Below, piece by piece: positions 1 to 8,429 of a DNA stretch of 64,000 bases. The DNA is from Verrucomicrobiaceae bacterium (GTDB lineage: Bacteria > Verrucomicrobiota > Verrucomicrobiia > Verrucomicrobiales > Verrucomicrobiaceae): contig JAEUHN010000040.1 of the NCBI GenBank assembly GCA_016795365.1, positions 124,001 to 188,000 on the forward strand, written 5' to 3'. The notes beneath the pieces were generated by a model that saw nothing but the letters and a program-made list of their open reading frames with translations, searched no databases and was not told where the DNA came from. Made by a program: the position numbers and the translations under genes. Position 1 is the first letter of the stretch. Each line of letters opens with the position of its first letter.

Positions 1-219
1 ATCAAAGCCAACCATCTCGCACTCGGCGATGCGGAAGACGCGCAACAACTTCGTAAAGCCCTGGAACGCCATCTGCATCAAGCGCAGACCGATGCGGCGA
101 GCCGTGGCAGCAGGCAAAATCGGACGCAGCACCGCTGCAATCACGAGGAACGAGAAGCCCCCCACCCCCCAGTAAACGGCACTAGCCACCGCAGCCGCCC
201 ATGGACGAACGTGCTTCAT
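1..219 (-). CDS. Lysophospholipid acyltransferase family protein, N-terminal part (cut by window edge)
   Basis: Only the first 73 codons are in the window, and the frame stays open to the left edge. The N-terminus has a charged start (MKHVRPW), a hydrophobic segment at about residues 10-35, then a basic amphipathic stretch ending in CEMVGFD. This layout is typical of PlsC-like acyltransferases, just before the first catalytic HxxxxD block, which would lie outside the window. It is divergent from a FabZ-like dehydratase 61 bp away, and such pairs occur in lipid and aryl-polyene-type gene groups. The catalytic motif is not visible, so the family call is an inference. Confidence 0.5.
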   Translation of the reverse strand, partial: MKHVRPWAAAVASAVYWGVGGFSFLVIAAVLRPILPAATARRIGLRLMQMAFQGFTKLLRVFRIAECEMVGFD

Positions 220-280
220 CCTGGCAGCCGTGCAGGAGGTTGTCGTTTGCCGCGCCCGCGCATCATGCGTATGGCCGAGT

Positions 281-721
281 ATGTCTCACGAGATCACTCT
301 TTTCCAAGCGCTTTCCAGCCTGCCGCACGGCCCTGAATTTCGATTTATCGACGCTGTGACAGAACTCGATCCCGGAGTCTCGGCTAAGGCCATGTGGACG
401 CTCAAAGGCACCGAAGAATTCCTGCGCGGGCACTTCCCAGGTTCGCCCCTGTTACCCGGCGTCATCATGATCGAGGCCCTGGCCCAGCTCGGCGGCATCC
501 TCGCTCAAACCCGCCCTGGCATCGCCCCTATGAGCAACCTCCGCCTCACCGCCGTGCGCCAGTTCAAAATCCTCGGCAGCATCACACCGGGACAAAGCCT
601 TGTGCTTGAAGCCAAGATCGAAGGCGCACTCGATGGCGTGGTGCAGGTGAGCGGATCAGTGCTGGATGACCAGGGCAACAAGCTGGCCATGGGCGGCGTG
701 CTGCTCGCCGGCCAGCTGTGA
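281..721 (+). CDS. FabZ-like 3-hydroxyacyl-ACP dehydratase (hotdog fold)
   Basis: The 146-residue protein has the length and signature of the FabZ family: LPHGPEFRFID near the start, then GHFPGSPLLPGV with the expected catalytic His at residue 51, and the helix MIEALAQLGG with the catalytic Glu at residue 65. The family dehydrates 3-hydroxyacyl-ACP to trans-2-enoyl-ACP in the cytoplasm. The frame is open upstream to a GTG at 230, but ATG 281 (MSHEITLF) fits the family N-terminus. The divergent acyltransferase suggests specialised lipid or polyene synthesis rather than housekeeping fabZ, which would normally sit beside lpx genes. Here lpxA lies far away at 33981. Confidence 0.85.
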   Translation: MSHEITLFQALSSLPHGPEFRFIDAVTELDPGVSAKAMWTLKGTEEFLRGHFPGSPLLPGVIMIEALAQLGGILAQTRPGIAPMSNLRLTAVRQFKILGSITPGQSLVLEAKIEGALDGVVQVSGSVLDDQGNKLAMGGVLLAGQL

Positions 722-725
722 TCCG

Positions 726-3236
726 CTACAACCGCCGCAGCAAGATGCTGCCCAGCAGCGCTGCGAGGGCCGTCAGGTAACTCCACGATTGCACCGGCAC
801 CGGATACGTAACGGCGGCGAGTCCCTCGGTGGGCTTGGCAGCATCGAAGGCATTCGCTTTGGCAAGGACAGGCGCGGGATCGACGCCGAGCTGATACTCG
901 TTCGGATACGGCGCGCGGTAGTGCTTCACGATGAGCTTGTTGTGCAGCGTGTCGTGCAGACGAACGGTGAAGGCGGATCGTCCGGCGAGCGGGATGGCGA
1001 CTTCGTAACGCCCGAGGCCCGACTCATTGACGGTGAGCTTTTCGGATGCGCCGTTCTCATCGGCAATCGCTGCGTCCCAAGGGATCGCGCTGAGCGGACT
1101 GCCGCTCGTATCGGTGCGGTCGATGCGCAGATGCCAGATGTTGTTCGCGATGGTGGACTTCACATCCACGCCTTCCACATCGGCCTTACGCGCCGCGCCG
1201 CGAAGGACCTGAGCCCAGAACGACCCGCACGACTCCCAGCCCAACCACTCCGCTCCCCATTTGTCCGTGAGGTCGCTGGTGAAGCACAAGCCGGTGCCCA
1301 AGCCAAACCTGCCCACCGAGAGCAGCGGATCGCCGGTTTCCAGCGAGAGCACGGTCTGCGCCGTCGGCTTCGCCTGCGTCATCACAAAACCTAGCACCGC
1401 GGGCAACGCATCCTGACGCACGCCGCTGATCAGCGGATGCTCCATCGACACGATGGGCGGAAACAAGTCTTCCTGAATCGCGCTCTTGCTCGCCTGCATC
1501 GTCTCGCGCGTGAAGATCTGCGGCACATTCGCGGGATCAGCCGTTTCGTAATAGCGACCACGCCCTGCCTCGGCGATCTGCGACAAGATTTCGCGCGCCG
1601 CTCCATCACCCAGTGCCACGCAGGACACGGTCACACCTTCATCCACCAGCCGTTGCGTGAGCCCGAGGAAGTCCGATTCCTGCGACACACCATCTGTGAG
1701 CAGGATCATGTGTTTCACCTTGGCTGAGGCATTGCGTAGCATCTCGCCGCCAATGTCCATGCCTGGATACATGTTCGTGCCGCCACCAGCCTCCAGGGAA
1801 TCAATCGCTGCCTGAATGCTGCCTACATCGCTCGCAGGCGTCATCTCGCAGATCGTCTGCGCTTCAGAGTCAAAGCCAACCACCGCGACCTGATCGCGAC
1901 CCGTGAGCAGCTCGACCGCCATCTTCGCCGCCTGCCGCGCCAACTGAATCGGCACGCCCGACATCGAGCCCGACTTGTCCATCACCAGCGCGAGCGCCAT
2001 CGACGGCTTTTCCTTCTCCTTCTCGAAGCGCGACACGAGCGGCAGCACTTCCTCAACGGGCGTCTTGTAGTAACCACCGAGACCAAAGCTGTTCTCACTG
2101 CCTAGCATGATCAAGCCGCCACCAAGGTCGCTGACATACTGACGGATGAGTTCCATCTGCCGCATCGTCATGTCACTAGCGGCAATGTTCGACAGCATCA
2201 CCGCGTCGAAGGCGCTGAGTTCATCGAGCGACACGGGCAGCCCGCGCTTGCCACGCACATCGACCTCGAACTGCTGACTGCGCAGCGACTGCGCGAACGT
2301 GCGCATGTCCTTCGGGTCATGGTGAATGACCAGCACGCGCGGCTTGCCCTCCACCTTGATGACCGTCTCCGCGTGGTTGTTGATCGGGAAGTGATCCTTG
2401 TCGGGCACGATCTCCACGCCCCACACGCTCGCGCCGCTCGTCGCCATCGGCGCATCGAAGGTCACGGGCAGCTCCTTGTTCGCCTCCAGCGTGACCGGCT
2501 TCTCCGTCATTGCCACGCCCTTATGAATCAGCCGCACCTTGGCCCGCATCGCCGTATTCGCCTTCACCCGCGCCGTGAGCCGCACGACCTCGCTCTCGAA
2601 GGCGCTGCTCGATGACGACTCCAGACTCGCCACGCTCGCCTCAGGATCGCTCAGCGGCTTGATCGAGCGGAAGCAAAGATCCACCGCCTCGTCCTTCAGT
2701 TGCTTCATCGCCGCATCGAGATTCGCATCCGTCTCCACGCCATCGCTGCACACGATCAGTCGCCGCGCCTTGCCACCTGGGAAGCTCAAGCGCGATGCCA
2801 GCATCCCATCCGCCAGTCGCGTGTGCGCACGAAAGGCATCGTCGCTCACGCCCTTGCTCCACTTCTCGATCATCGCGCGGAAGTCCGCGAGGCTCATTGC
2901 CCGGATGCCATCGCCCAAGGCATACAGCGTGAACGAGTCGGACGCGCCGAGCTGCTTCGTCGCCTTCTCAATGTCGTCGATCACCGGCTTGAGCGCATCA
3001 AGCTGCACCGAGGCCGAGACATCGACGAGGAAGTTGAGATGCGCATCGCGTCGCTCCCGGCTGAGGAACGGCTGAGCCAGCCCCATTACCAGCAGCATCA
3101 ATCCCAGTGCGCGCAGCGCGAACGACGCCCATTTCAATTTCGCCGGCCGATCCACCAACGATGTCCACAGCCCCCACGCCAGCGGTGCAAGCAGCAGGAG
3201 CCAGAGGAAGGCGTGGTTGTCAGTGAAGTCAGGCAT
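726..3236 (-). CDS. Membrane-anchored VWA-domain protein with glutamine-amidotransferase-like domain
   Basis: The product has 836 residues if it starts at ATG 3236 (MPDFTDNHAF). The frame runs further upstream, but that part is antisense to the toxin gene. Two transmembrane helices (about 10-27 and 35-57) precede a VWA-like region with DVSAS at 72-76. An alpha/beta domain of the class-I-glutamine-amidotransferase-like kind follows (PRVLVIHHDP, then GGGLIMLGSENSFG). A second VWA with a complete MIDAS motif, DKSGS at 420-424, comes next, then a beta-rich tail and a C-terminal helix. Such proteins end the MoxR/DUF58/BatA operons of PVC bacteria and probably form a metal-dependent envelope complex; the substrate is unknown. 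Its own promoter would have to lie around the inserted toxin-antitoxin pair. Confidence 0.8.
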   Translation of the reverse strand: MPDFTDNHAFLWLLLLAPLAWGLWTSLVDRPAKLKWASFALRALGLMLLVMGLAQPFLSRERRDAHLNFLVDVSASVQLDALKPVIDDIEKATKQLGASDSFTLYALGDGIRAMSLADFRAMIEKWSKGVSDDAFRAHTRLADGMLASRLSFPGGKARRLIVCSDGVETDANLDAAMKQLKDEAVDLCFRSIKPLSDPEASVASLESSSSSAFESEVVRLTARVKANTAMRAKVRLIHKGVAMTEKPVTLEANKELPVTFDAPMATSGASVWGVEIVPDKDHFPINNHAETVIKVEGKPRVLVIHHDPKDMRTFAQSLRSQQFEVDVRGKRGLPVSLDELSAFDAVMLSNIAASDMTMRQMELIRQYVSDLGGGLIMLGSENSFGLGGYYKTPVEEVLPLVSRFEKEKEKPSMALALVMDKSGSMSGVPIQLARQAAKMAVELLTGRDQVAVVGFDSEAQTICEMTPASDVGSIQAAIDSLEAGGGTNMYPGMDIGGEMLRNASAKVKHMILLTDGVSQESDFLGLTQRLVDEGVTVSCVALGDGAAREILSQIAEAGRGRYYETADPANVPQIFTRETMQASKSAIQEDLFPPIVSMEHPLISGVRQDALPAVLGFVMTQAKPTAQTVLSLETGDPLLSVGRFGLGTGLCFTSDLTDKWGAEWLGWESCGSFWAQVLRGAARKADVEGVDVKSTIANNIWHLRIDRTDTSGSPLSAIPWDAAIADENGASEKLTVNESGLGRYEVAIPLAGRSAFTVRLHDTLHNKLIVKHYRAPYPNEYQLGVDPAPVLAKANAFDAAKPTEGLAAVTYPVPVQSWSYLTALAALLGSILLRRL

Positions 3237-3284
3237 CACTAGTTGAGAGTTGAGGCCCTGAAGCGTTTGTGCCAATAATGGCCC

Positions 3285-3503
3285 ATGATCCTTGAGCGGT
3301 TTCCAGAAATAATGGCCTTCAGCATCGAGCAAAAGCGAGCGCTGGCAGATGAGCTTTGGGAAGAGATCGACAAAAGCGAAGGCGTCTCGGAAGTCGATCT
3401 GGCGATCGGCGAATTGCTTGACCAGCGTTTTGCCGAATATGAAAAAGACCCATCGACCGCTGTTCGGTGGGAGGATCTGAAAAAGCGGATGGGCAAGGCA
3501 TGA
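3285..3503 (+). CDS. Addiction-module antitoxin (RelB/unstable-antitoxin family)
   Basis: The 72-residue acidic protein has the layout of the addiction-module component family: a helix with SIEQKRALADELWEEID, then FAEYEKDPSTAVRWEDLKKR. In this family the N-terminal helices dimerise and the C-terminal tail (AVRWEDLKK) wraps the toxin. An alternative start is ATG 3312 (MAFSIEQ). Its TGA stop overlaps the toxin ATG (ATGA at 3500-3503), so translation is probably coupled. The pair is on the plus strand between two minus-strand VWA genes, only 48 bp from one of them, and looks inserted. Autorepression is usual for such modules, but no operator could be identified here. Confidence 0.85.
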   Translation: MILERFPEIMAFSIEQKRALADELWEEIDKSEGVSEVDLAIGELLDQRFAEYEKDPSTAVRWEDLKKRMGKA

Positions 3504-3790
3504 AGCCTTACGATGTCGTCCTCTTGCAGATTGCCGAAGCAGACTATTTCGACGGCATCGTTCGATACGGAGACCGCTTCGAGCACTCGGTAGATGAGGC
3601 ACTCGACCTCCTTTCCAAGTTCCCGGAATTGGGGCCCGTTTTTCTGCGCAATCACCGGCGGCTGATCATTCGCCGGATCAACTTTGCGATCTACTACACC
3701 CTCACCGGGCAACGAGTCATGGTCGGAGGTATTCTGCACCTTCGTCAGAACCCCAAGCGCATTCGAGAGAGATTGAAGAAGCTTGGCTGA
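3500..3790 (+). CDS. RelE/ParE-superfamily toxin
   Basis: This 96-residue basic protein begins at ATG 3500, which overlaps the antitoxin stop. The sequence DYFDGIVRYGDRFEHSVDE, the segment FPELGPVFLRNHRRLIIRR, and the strand INFAIYYTLTGQRVMVGGILHLRQNPKRI match the RelE/ParE fold, with the usual C-terminal IxHxRxNP-like block (ILHLRQNP). RelE members cleave mRNA at the ribosome, whereas ParE members poison gyrase; motifs alone do not separate the two. The stop at 3788-3790 is two bases from the convergent stop of the BatA-like gene. Confidence 0.85.
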   Translation: MKPYDVVLLQIAEADYFDGIVRYGDRFEHSVDEALDLLSKFPELGPVFLRNHRRLIIRRINFAIYYTLTGQRVMVGGILHLRQNPKRIRERLKKLG

Positions 3791-3792
3791 CA

Positions 3793-5487
3793 TCATCCCA
3801 CCTTCCTCCGGTGATACAGCAACGACTCCGCCGTCACGAGTCCGAGAGCCACCAGCGCGAGCCAGTAGGACCAGGGGCGGCCTTGCGAGAGGGGTTGCGT
3901 GGTTTCTTTGAGCGTTGCATTGTCGAGGGTCGACTCGGCTTCGTTGAAGAGGGATACGCCAGTGACCCACAGCGGATCGTTGTTGAAAAAGAAGCCAGCA
4001 CTGCTCGCGATGCCGGATGGCAGAGATCCGCCCGTGGCGATGATCGAGGGCAGATCATCCTCGCGACCGCCCAGCACGCGTGCAGCGTTGTTCACCAGGA
4101 CGGGGAACCACGCGGACAGGTAGAACGACGACTCCGCAGGATCGAGGTTGATCACGACCGACGATTTGTCCGGCTGGCGCGCGAGGTAGATCAGTGGCAG
4201 GCCTTCTTCACTCTCCACCAACACGAGCGAGCCGGGAGGCGCTTTGAGTTGTCGAGCACCGGTGAAGTCCATGCCTTCTGCATCGAGGAAGCGTGCGAGC
4301 GGGTGCGTGCGGTTCTTCCAGCGCGGCACGATGGCTTCCTTCACCACGTCGCCAAGATCGGTCCACCAGTCACTCTTGCCTTCGGGCTGGAAGACGATCG
4401 TGCGTGGTTGCTTCGGTGCGCTGCGAGTGCCGATGACGATGTCGGCTTTCGACTCGTCGTCGATGAGTTGCAGCGATTGATCGCCTTGCTCAAAGGCGCG
4501 CACGGCCTGCGAGTAGAAGAACGGCTCGCTGCTCGACACCGCCACCGTGATCGGCTCCGGCTGCGGCATCACCAGCCACGCGCGGTTGTCGAGATCGAGC
4601 GCATCCTTCAGCGTCAACTCCGCGAGGTAGCGGCCCGCAGGCGCATCGGCGAGATCGACGGTGACGGGCGTCTCCGCATTCGGCCTCAACTCGAGCGGGA
4701 TCACCTTCGCGAGCGCCTTGGTGTCTTCGTGCGTGAGGTTGAGTTCCGTCTTCACCACCTCGCTGAAACTCGACCGCAGGCGGAGGAACAAGCGCAGGCC
4801 GATCACGTCGCCCGTCGCCTTACGCAGGTCACCGGCGACGATGCCGACATTGGATTGCGTGCTGCCCACGCGCAGGATTTCGCAGGACTTTGGCAGCCGC
4901 TCCATGCTGGCCGAGCAGCCATCGGTGATGAAGAGCACGCGCGAGTTTTGCTGCACGCTGCCGGTGGCGATGAAGCTCGCGAGCGCGCCGACATCGAGCG
5001 GCATGTCGCTGACCTTCAGCGCATCGACGGCCTCCAGCAGCGAGCGCTGATGTCGTGTCAGATGCGCCGCGAAGCTCAAGTCGTGCGCGATGCCCGCCAC
5101 GGAAGCCTGCTGCGATCCACGCAGGCCGCGAATCACATCACGAGCACGTTGCTGCGCGAGTTCATAGCGCGTCTGCGTGCCCTCGCGCGCCTGCATGGAC
5201 GCACTTTGATCAAGGATGAGCACGAGGTTCTTGCGTTCATCACCCGTGAGTTCCGGCTCGGACAAGGCGAGCGCAACCAAACCAAATGCCAGCGCCGTGA
5301 GCAGCAGCGAGAAGATGTCGCGCAGCCGCTGGAACAACGCGCTACGCCGATCCGGTGTGATGACCCTTTGCCACAGAAAGAAGGCCGTCGTCGGCTTCTT
5401 CCGCGGCCGCACCTTCAGCAGGTAGATCAACGCCAGCGGGATCAGCGCGGCGAAGGTCCAGAGGAAGATGGGAGCGAGGAGGGTCAC
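3793..5487 (-). CDS. BatA-like VWA membrane protein
   Basis: The 564-residue product opens with the BatA N-terminal signature: a hydrophobic helix (residues 3-24), KVRPRKKP, then FFLWQRV. A second helix (about 57-77) and a VWA domain with DQSAS at 93-97 follow. Beta-rich domains fill the rest, with a final helix before the basic tail (SLLYHRRKVG). The GTG start at 5487 overlaps the TGA stop of the DUF58 gene by four bases, which suggests translational coupling. In MoxR/DUF58/VWA operons these proteins are thought to form envelope complexes activated by the MoxR ATPase. The final MIDAS residues are degenerate, so metal binding is uncertain. Confidence 0.8.
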   Translation of the reverse strand: MTLLAPIFLWTFAALIPLALIYLLKVRPRKKPTTAFFLWQRVITPDRRSALFQRLRDIFSLLLTALAFGLVALALSEPELTGDERKNLVLILDQSASMQAREGTQTRYELAQQRARDVIRGLRGSQQASVAGIAHDLSFAAHLTRHQRSLLEAVDALKVSDMPLDVGALASFIATGSVQQNSRVLFITDGCSASMERLPKSCEILRVGSTQSNVGIVAGDLRKATGDVIGLRLFLRLRSSFSEVVKTELNLTHEDTKALAKVIPLELRPNAETPVTVDLADAPAGRYLAELTLKDALDLDNRAWLVMPQPEPITVAVSSSEPFFYSQAVRAFEQGDQSLQLIDDESKADIVIGTRSAPKQPRTIVFQPEGKSDWWTDLGDVVKEAIVPRWKNRTHPLARFLDAEGMDFTGARQLKAPPGSLVLVESEEGLPLIYLARQPDKSSVVINLDPAESSFYLSAWFPVLVNNAARVLGGREDDLPSIIATGGSLPSGIASSAGFFFNNDPLWVTGVSLFNEAESTLDNATLKETTQPLSQGRPWSYWLALVALGLVTAESLLYHRRKVG

Positions 5488-6353
5488 GATGCCACGAGCC
5501 CTCCTCGACGAAGAATGTCTCGCACGACCACATCACTCGGCAAATCGTTCAGCGTGCTCGCGAGTCCGATGCCACGCTTCTTGCAGGAGCGCACGAGGTC
5601 ATCGTTCCACTCAGCGACAGCGGCTTCGAAGCGTCTTGCGTCTTCGGGTGTGATCGTCAGGCGGCGATACTCATTGCTCTCGATACAAGTTAGATCGCAG
5701 TCGCCGACGAAGTCCCACTTCAGATCGCTGGGTGCGAGCGTTTGCAGGCAGAAGACATCGTGGTTGTGCCATTGCAGGAAACTCAGCCCGTCGTCGAAGC
5801 CGCCGGGAAACAAGAAGTCCGAGATCACGATCACCACGCCACGACGACGATGTCGCGCCTGGAACTGACGGCAGCACGACGTGAAGTCCGTGGCGTTGCC
5901 AAAGGTCGGCGCAGTCTCCAGCGCTCGCAGGAAGGGGAAGAGCTTCGCCTTGCCGCGCGTCGGTTCGAGCAAGGGCTTCAGCGTGTCCGCCAACGCATAC
6001 GTCGCGAGCCGGTCGTGCGTGTTGAGTGCGATGTAACCGAGCGCGGCGGCCAGCTCACGAGCCTGTTGGAGCTTGGCCTGCATCGACGGACTGGTATCGA
6101 CGAGCAGGTAGATGGTCGCGTCTTCTTCCAGTTCAAAGAGCTTGATCAGCAGCGACTCAAACCGCGCAAACACTCGCCAGTCGATCGCCCGGTAGTCGTC
6201 GCCCGGATTGTATTCCGCATAGTCCGCGAACGTGATGCCCGAGCCCTTCTTGATGCTCCGCCGATCCGCCTGCAACGAGCCCCCCAGCACTTTGCGAGCA
6301 AGCAGGTGCAAGGACTCCAGCTTTTGAAGGAACTCTGGGGAGGTGAGGGTCAT
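5484..6353 (-). CDS. DUF58 domain protein
   Basis: The 289-residue protein carries the DUF58 hallmark near residues 46-63 (FADYAEYNPGDDYRAIDW), followed by a VWA-like strand YLLVDTSPSMQ and the helix GVVIVISDFL. DUF58 proteins are VWA-related partners encoded beside MoxR AAA ATPases and probably act in assembling or activating membrane complexes. There is no signal peptide or membrane helix, so it should be cytoplasmic. The C-terminus reads RRGGLVAS, and the stop overlaps the next gene's start. Between it and MoxR lies an extra 153-codon gene, which is unusual because the two are normally adjacent. Confidence 0.9.
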   Translation of the reverse strand: MTLTSPEFLQKLESLHLLARKVLGGSLQADRRSIKKGSGITFADYAEYNPGDDYRAIDWRVFARFESLLIKLFELEEDATIYLLVDTSPSMQAKLQQARELAAALGYIALNTHDRLATYALADTLKPLLEPTRGKAKLFPFLRALETAPTFGNATDFTSCCRQFQARHRRRGVVIVISDFLFPGGFDDGLSFLQWHNHDVFCLQTLAPSDLKWDFVGDCDLTCIESNEYRRLTITPEDARRFEAAVAEWNDDLVRSCKKRGIGLASTLNDLPSDVVVRDILRRGGLVAS

Positions 6354-6365
6354 GGGCTCTTAGAT

Positions 6366-6827
6366 TTATCGTGCGCTCCACGCCACAAAGGCCTTCGACA
6401 GCTTTTCATCATATCCGACGGATATGCCGCCCCCGTTTGATTGCCGCTTCTCGTAAAAAACTCCCGCCATCACTTCGGCCTCAGGATCTGCTTCACGGAA
6501 CAAATCGAACTCCTTCGACTCCTTTGGAAGGTATCGTATGAACCGATCCACATAGAATGGGCGCACAATGGGACGAAGCTGCCACTGCTGCGATATAGCA
6601 AAGGTCTGCAAGGCTTCAGCAGTGATTCGGAACTCATAGGCCTCCACGCTTCTCGCCCGAAAGTAGCAGACGTCCGAAGCTGTCGGGGGAAGCCATTCCA
6701 CCTTGTCGCGGTGAACTCCGAACGTCGGATTCTCGGGCAGAAAAATCCAACCGAACGCCAACGTGAAGAAGGCCAAACAGCACAAACCCGCGAGAAGAAG
6801 AGAGATGGAGGTGCTTTTCTTTTTCAT
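6366..6827 (-). CDS. Hypothetical single-pass membrane protein
   Basis: I do not recognise a family. From ATG 6827 the 153-residue protein has a basic start (MKKKSTS), a hydrophobic segment at about 8-30 (signal anchor), then a soluble domain with VEWLPPTASDVCYFRARS and EAYEFRITAEALQTFA. It sits between moxR and the DUF58 gene on the same strand, with gaps of 39 and 12 bp, so it is probably co-transcribed. The A/T-richer codons and the position inside an otherwise conserved block suggest an accessory insertion. ATG 6851 is possible but would add eight residues before the basic start. Confidence 0.6.
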   Translation of the reverse strand: MKKKSTSISLLLAGLCCLAFFTLAFGWIFLPENPTFGVHRDKVEWLPPTASDVCYFRARSVEAYEFRITAEALQTFAISQQWQLRPIVRPFYVDRFIRYLPKESKEFDLFREADPEAEVMAGVFYEKRQSNGGGISVGYDEKLSKAFVAWSAR

Positions 6828-6866
6828 GCAGCGATCACTCGGTTCGAGCATTCACGACACTGAGAA

Positions 6867-7847
6867 TTAACCCACCTTGTTCAACAACTCCGCCAAGATG
6901 CCGTCTGCCTTCACACCATCCGCTTCGCCTTCGAAGCTGAGGATCACGCGATGTCGGAGAGCGGGCAGAAGCGAGGCGCGGATGTCGTCTTTGGCGACGT
7001 GAAAGCGGCCGTCGAGCAGGGCCTTCACGCGGGCGGCGGCGAGGGTGGCCTGGGCTCCGCGAGGGCTGGCACCGTGGCGGAGGTATTTCTTCACGAGGTC
7101 GGTGGCATCGCCCGAGTCGGGGTGCGTGGCGCGGACGAGGCGGACGAGCCAGGCTTGGATGTCTTTGTCGATGGGCACTTCGCGCGCGACAGCTCCCATT
7201 TGCAGGATGTCGTCACCAGTGGCGACGGCGTCGATCTGTGGGCGCTTGCTGCCGGTGGTGCGGTCGAGGATGCCCATCCATTCATCGTGGCCGGGGACCT
7301 CGACGAAGAGCTTGAAGAAGAAGCGGTCGAGCTGCGCCTCGGGCAGCGGGTAGGTGCCGTCGTGCTCGATGGGATTCTGCGTGGCGAGCACGAAGAATGG
7401 CATGTCCAGCGGATGCGTGCGGCCAGCGACAGTGACCGTTTTTTCCTGCATCGTTTCGAGCAGCGCGGACTGCGTCTTCGGTGTGGCGCGATTGATTTCA
7501 TCGGCGAGCAGCACGTTGCAGAAGACGGGTCCCTGCTGGAACTCGAGCACGCGGCTGCCGCCTTTGTCCGTGAGCACCTGGGTGCCCACGATGTCAGCGG
7601 GCAGCAGGTCGGGCGTGAACTGGATGCGCTGGTATTTGAGATGCAGCGCGTTGGCGAGGGTGTGGACGAGGGTCGTCTTGCCAAGGCCGGGCACACCTTC
7701 GAGTAGAACGTGGCCACCGCAGACAATGGAGGTGAGCACGTTGTCGATAATGTCTTTTTGGCCGACGATGTATTTCGCGATCTCGGCGCGGAGTTTGTCG
7801 AAGGTGGCTCTGAAGTGCTGAGCATGGGATTCGGGAGAGGAAGTCAT
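6867..7847 (-). CDS. MoxR-family AAA+ ATPase
   Basis: The 326-residue protein has Walker A GVPGLGKT at 51-58, Walker B LLADEINRA, the PKTQSALLETMQE sensor region and FVLATQNPIEHDGTYPLPEAQ. All are typical of MoxR ATPases, as are the lid signature PSDSG-like ATHPDSGDATDL and the segment RHGASPRGAQATL. These enzymes use ATP to remodel or activate VWA-containing partners, and the DUF58 and VWA genes downstream fit that role. It is cytoplasmic. Nothing visible is missing. Confidence 0.95.
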   Translation of the reverse strand: MTSSPESHAQHFRATFDKLRAEIAKYIVGQKDIIDNVLTSIVCGGHVLLEGVPGLGKTTLVHTLANALHLKYQRIQFTPDLLPADIVGTQVLTDKGGSRVLEFQQGPVFCNVLLADEINRATPKTQSALLETMQEKTVTVAGRTHPLDMPFFVLATQNPIEHDGTYPLPEAQLDRFFFKLFVEVPGHDEWMGILDRTTGSKRPQIDAVATGDDILQMGAVAREVPIDKDIQAWLVRLVRATHPDSGDATDLVKKYLRHGASPRGAQATLAAARVKALLDGRFHVAKDDIRASLLPALRHRVILSFEGEADGVKADGILAELLNKVG

Positions 7848-7892
7848 GAGGGATGTGAGTCAGGGGCGATGCGGAGTGTGAGCTGAAGCAGC

Positions 7893-8399
7893 ATTGAAAA
7901 TTGGAAAATGAGAATTTGAGATTGGAAAGAGGGCCTGGGTTAGCGGAAGTCGCCACGGTTGGTTTTGGCGGTTTTGATCGAGGCCGCAATGATGTGGCAG
8001 AGCTGGTTGCACTCATCGAGCACGGGCAACATCCGACGATCGGGAAGTATCTTGCCGCGAACGATCATCTTGAGCCAGATGCGCGTCTCACGGAGTTCTT
8101 TGAAGACGACGCCGAGCTTGTGGATGAAGTCGTTCGTGCTTTCGCCGGCATCGGCTTCTCCGTAGTTGGGGGCGGGCGATGTTCCGCAGCGGATAATCTG
8201 GCTGGCGATGTGTTTGCCGAGCTTGCTCGCAGGCAACGCTTCAGCGACCGCACCCACTCGCAGAGCGAAATCAATCATGCGATCCTCCAGTTCTTCGGCC
8301 TTCCGCTGGCTGCTCTTATTGTCATCATCCGACTTCATAAACCCGACTTCCAAAGTTCCCGGACCACACCTTTCCAATTTCAAGTTTCCAATTTTCAAT
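7893..8399. repeat. Inverted-repeat pair flanking the four-helix-bundle gene
   Basis: The 15-base segment ATTGAAAATTGGAAA at 7893-7907 is the exact reverse complement of 8385-8399. A second block just inside also matches in inverted orientation (TTGAGATTGGAAAG on the left, TTGAAATTGGAAAG reading the right arm backward). The repeats enclose one small gene almost exactly. The AT-rich arms contrast with the GC-rich surroundings. No transposase is present, so this would be a passive cassette or a regulatory pair of stem arms. Confidence 0.6.
7940..8338 (-). CDS. Four-helix-bundle protein (23S rRNA intervening-sequence type)
   Basis: The 132-residue protein from ATG 8338 (MKSDDDN) has the family signature: SKLGKHIASQIIRCGTSPAP, NYGEADAGES, DFIHKLGVVFKELRETRIWL. 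Members were first found encoded within 23S rRNA intervening sequences and also occur as stand-alone genes; their molecular role is not established. An upstream ATG at 8398 lies inside the flanking inverted repeat and is unlikely. The gene is in the same orientation as moxR, 92 bp away, but its flanking repeats mark it as an insertion into the operon. Confidence 0.85.
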   Translation of the reverse strand: MKSDDDNKSSQRKAEELEDRMIDFALRVGAVAEALPASKLGKHIASQIIRCGTSPAPNYGEADAGESTNDFIHKLGVVFKELRETRIWLKMIVRGKILPDRRMLPVLDECNQLCHIIAASIKTAKTNRGDFR

Positions 8400-8429
8400 T
8401 TCCAATGAAGCTCATTCGAAGACTGGCTT

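Noticed and set aside
3239-3970. Minus-strand open frame of 243 codons spanning the toxin-antitoxin pair
   Set aside because: It overlaps both the toxin pair and the BatA-like gene, while the plus-strand pair has family motifs and an ATGA overlap.
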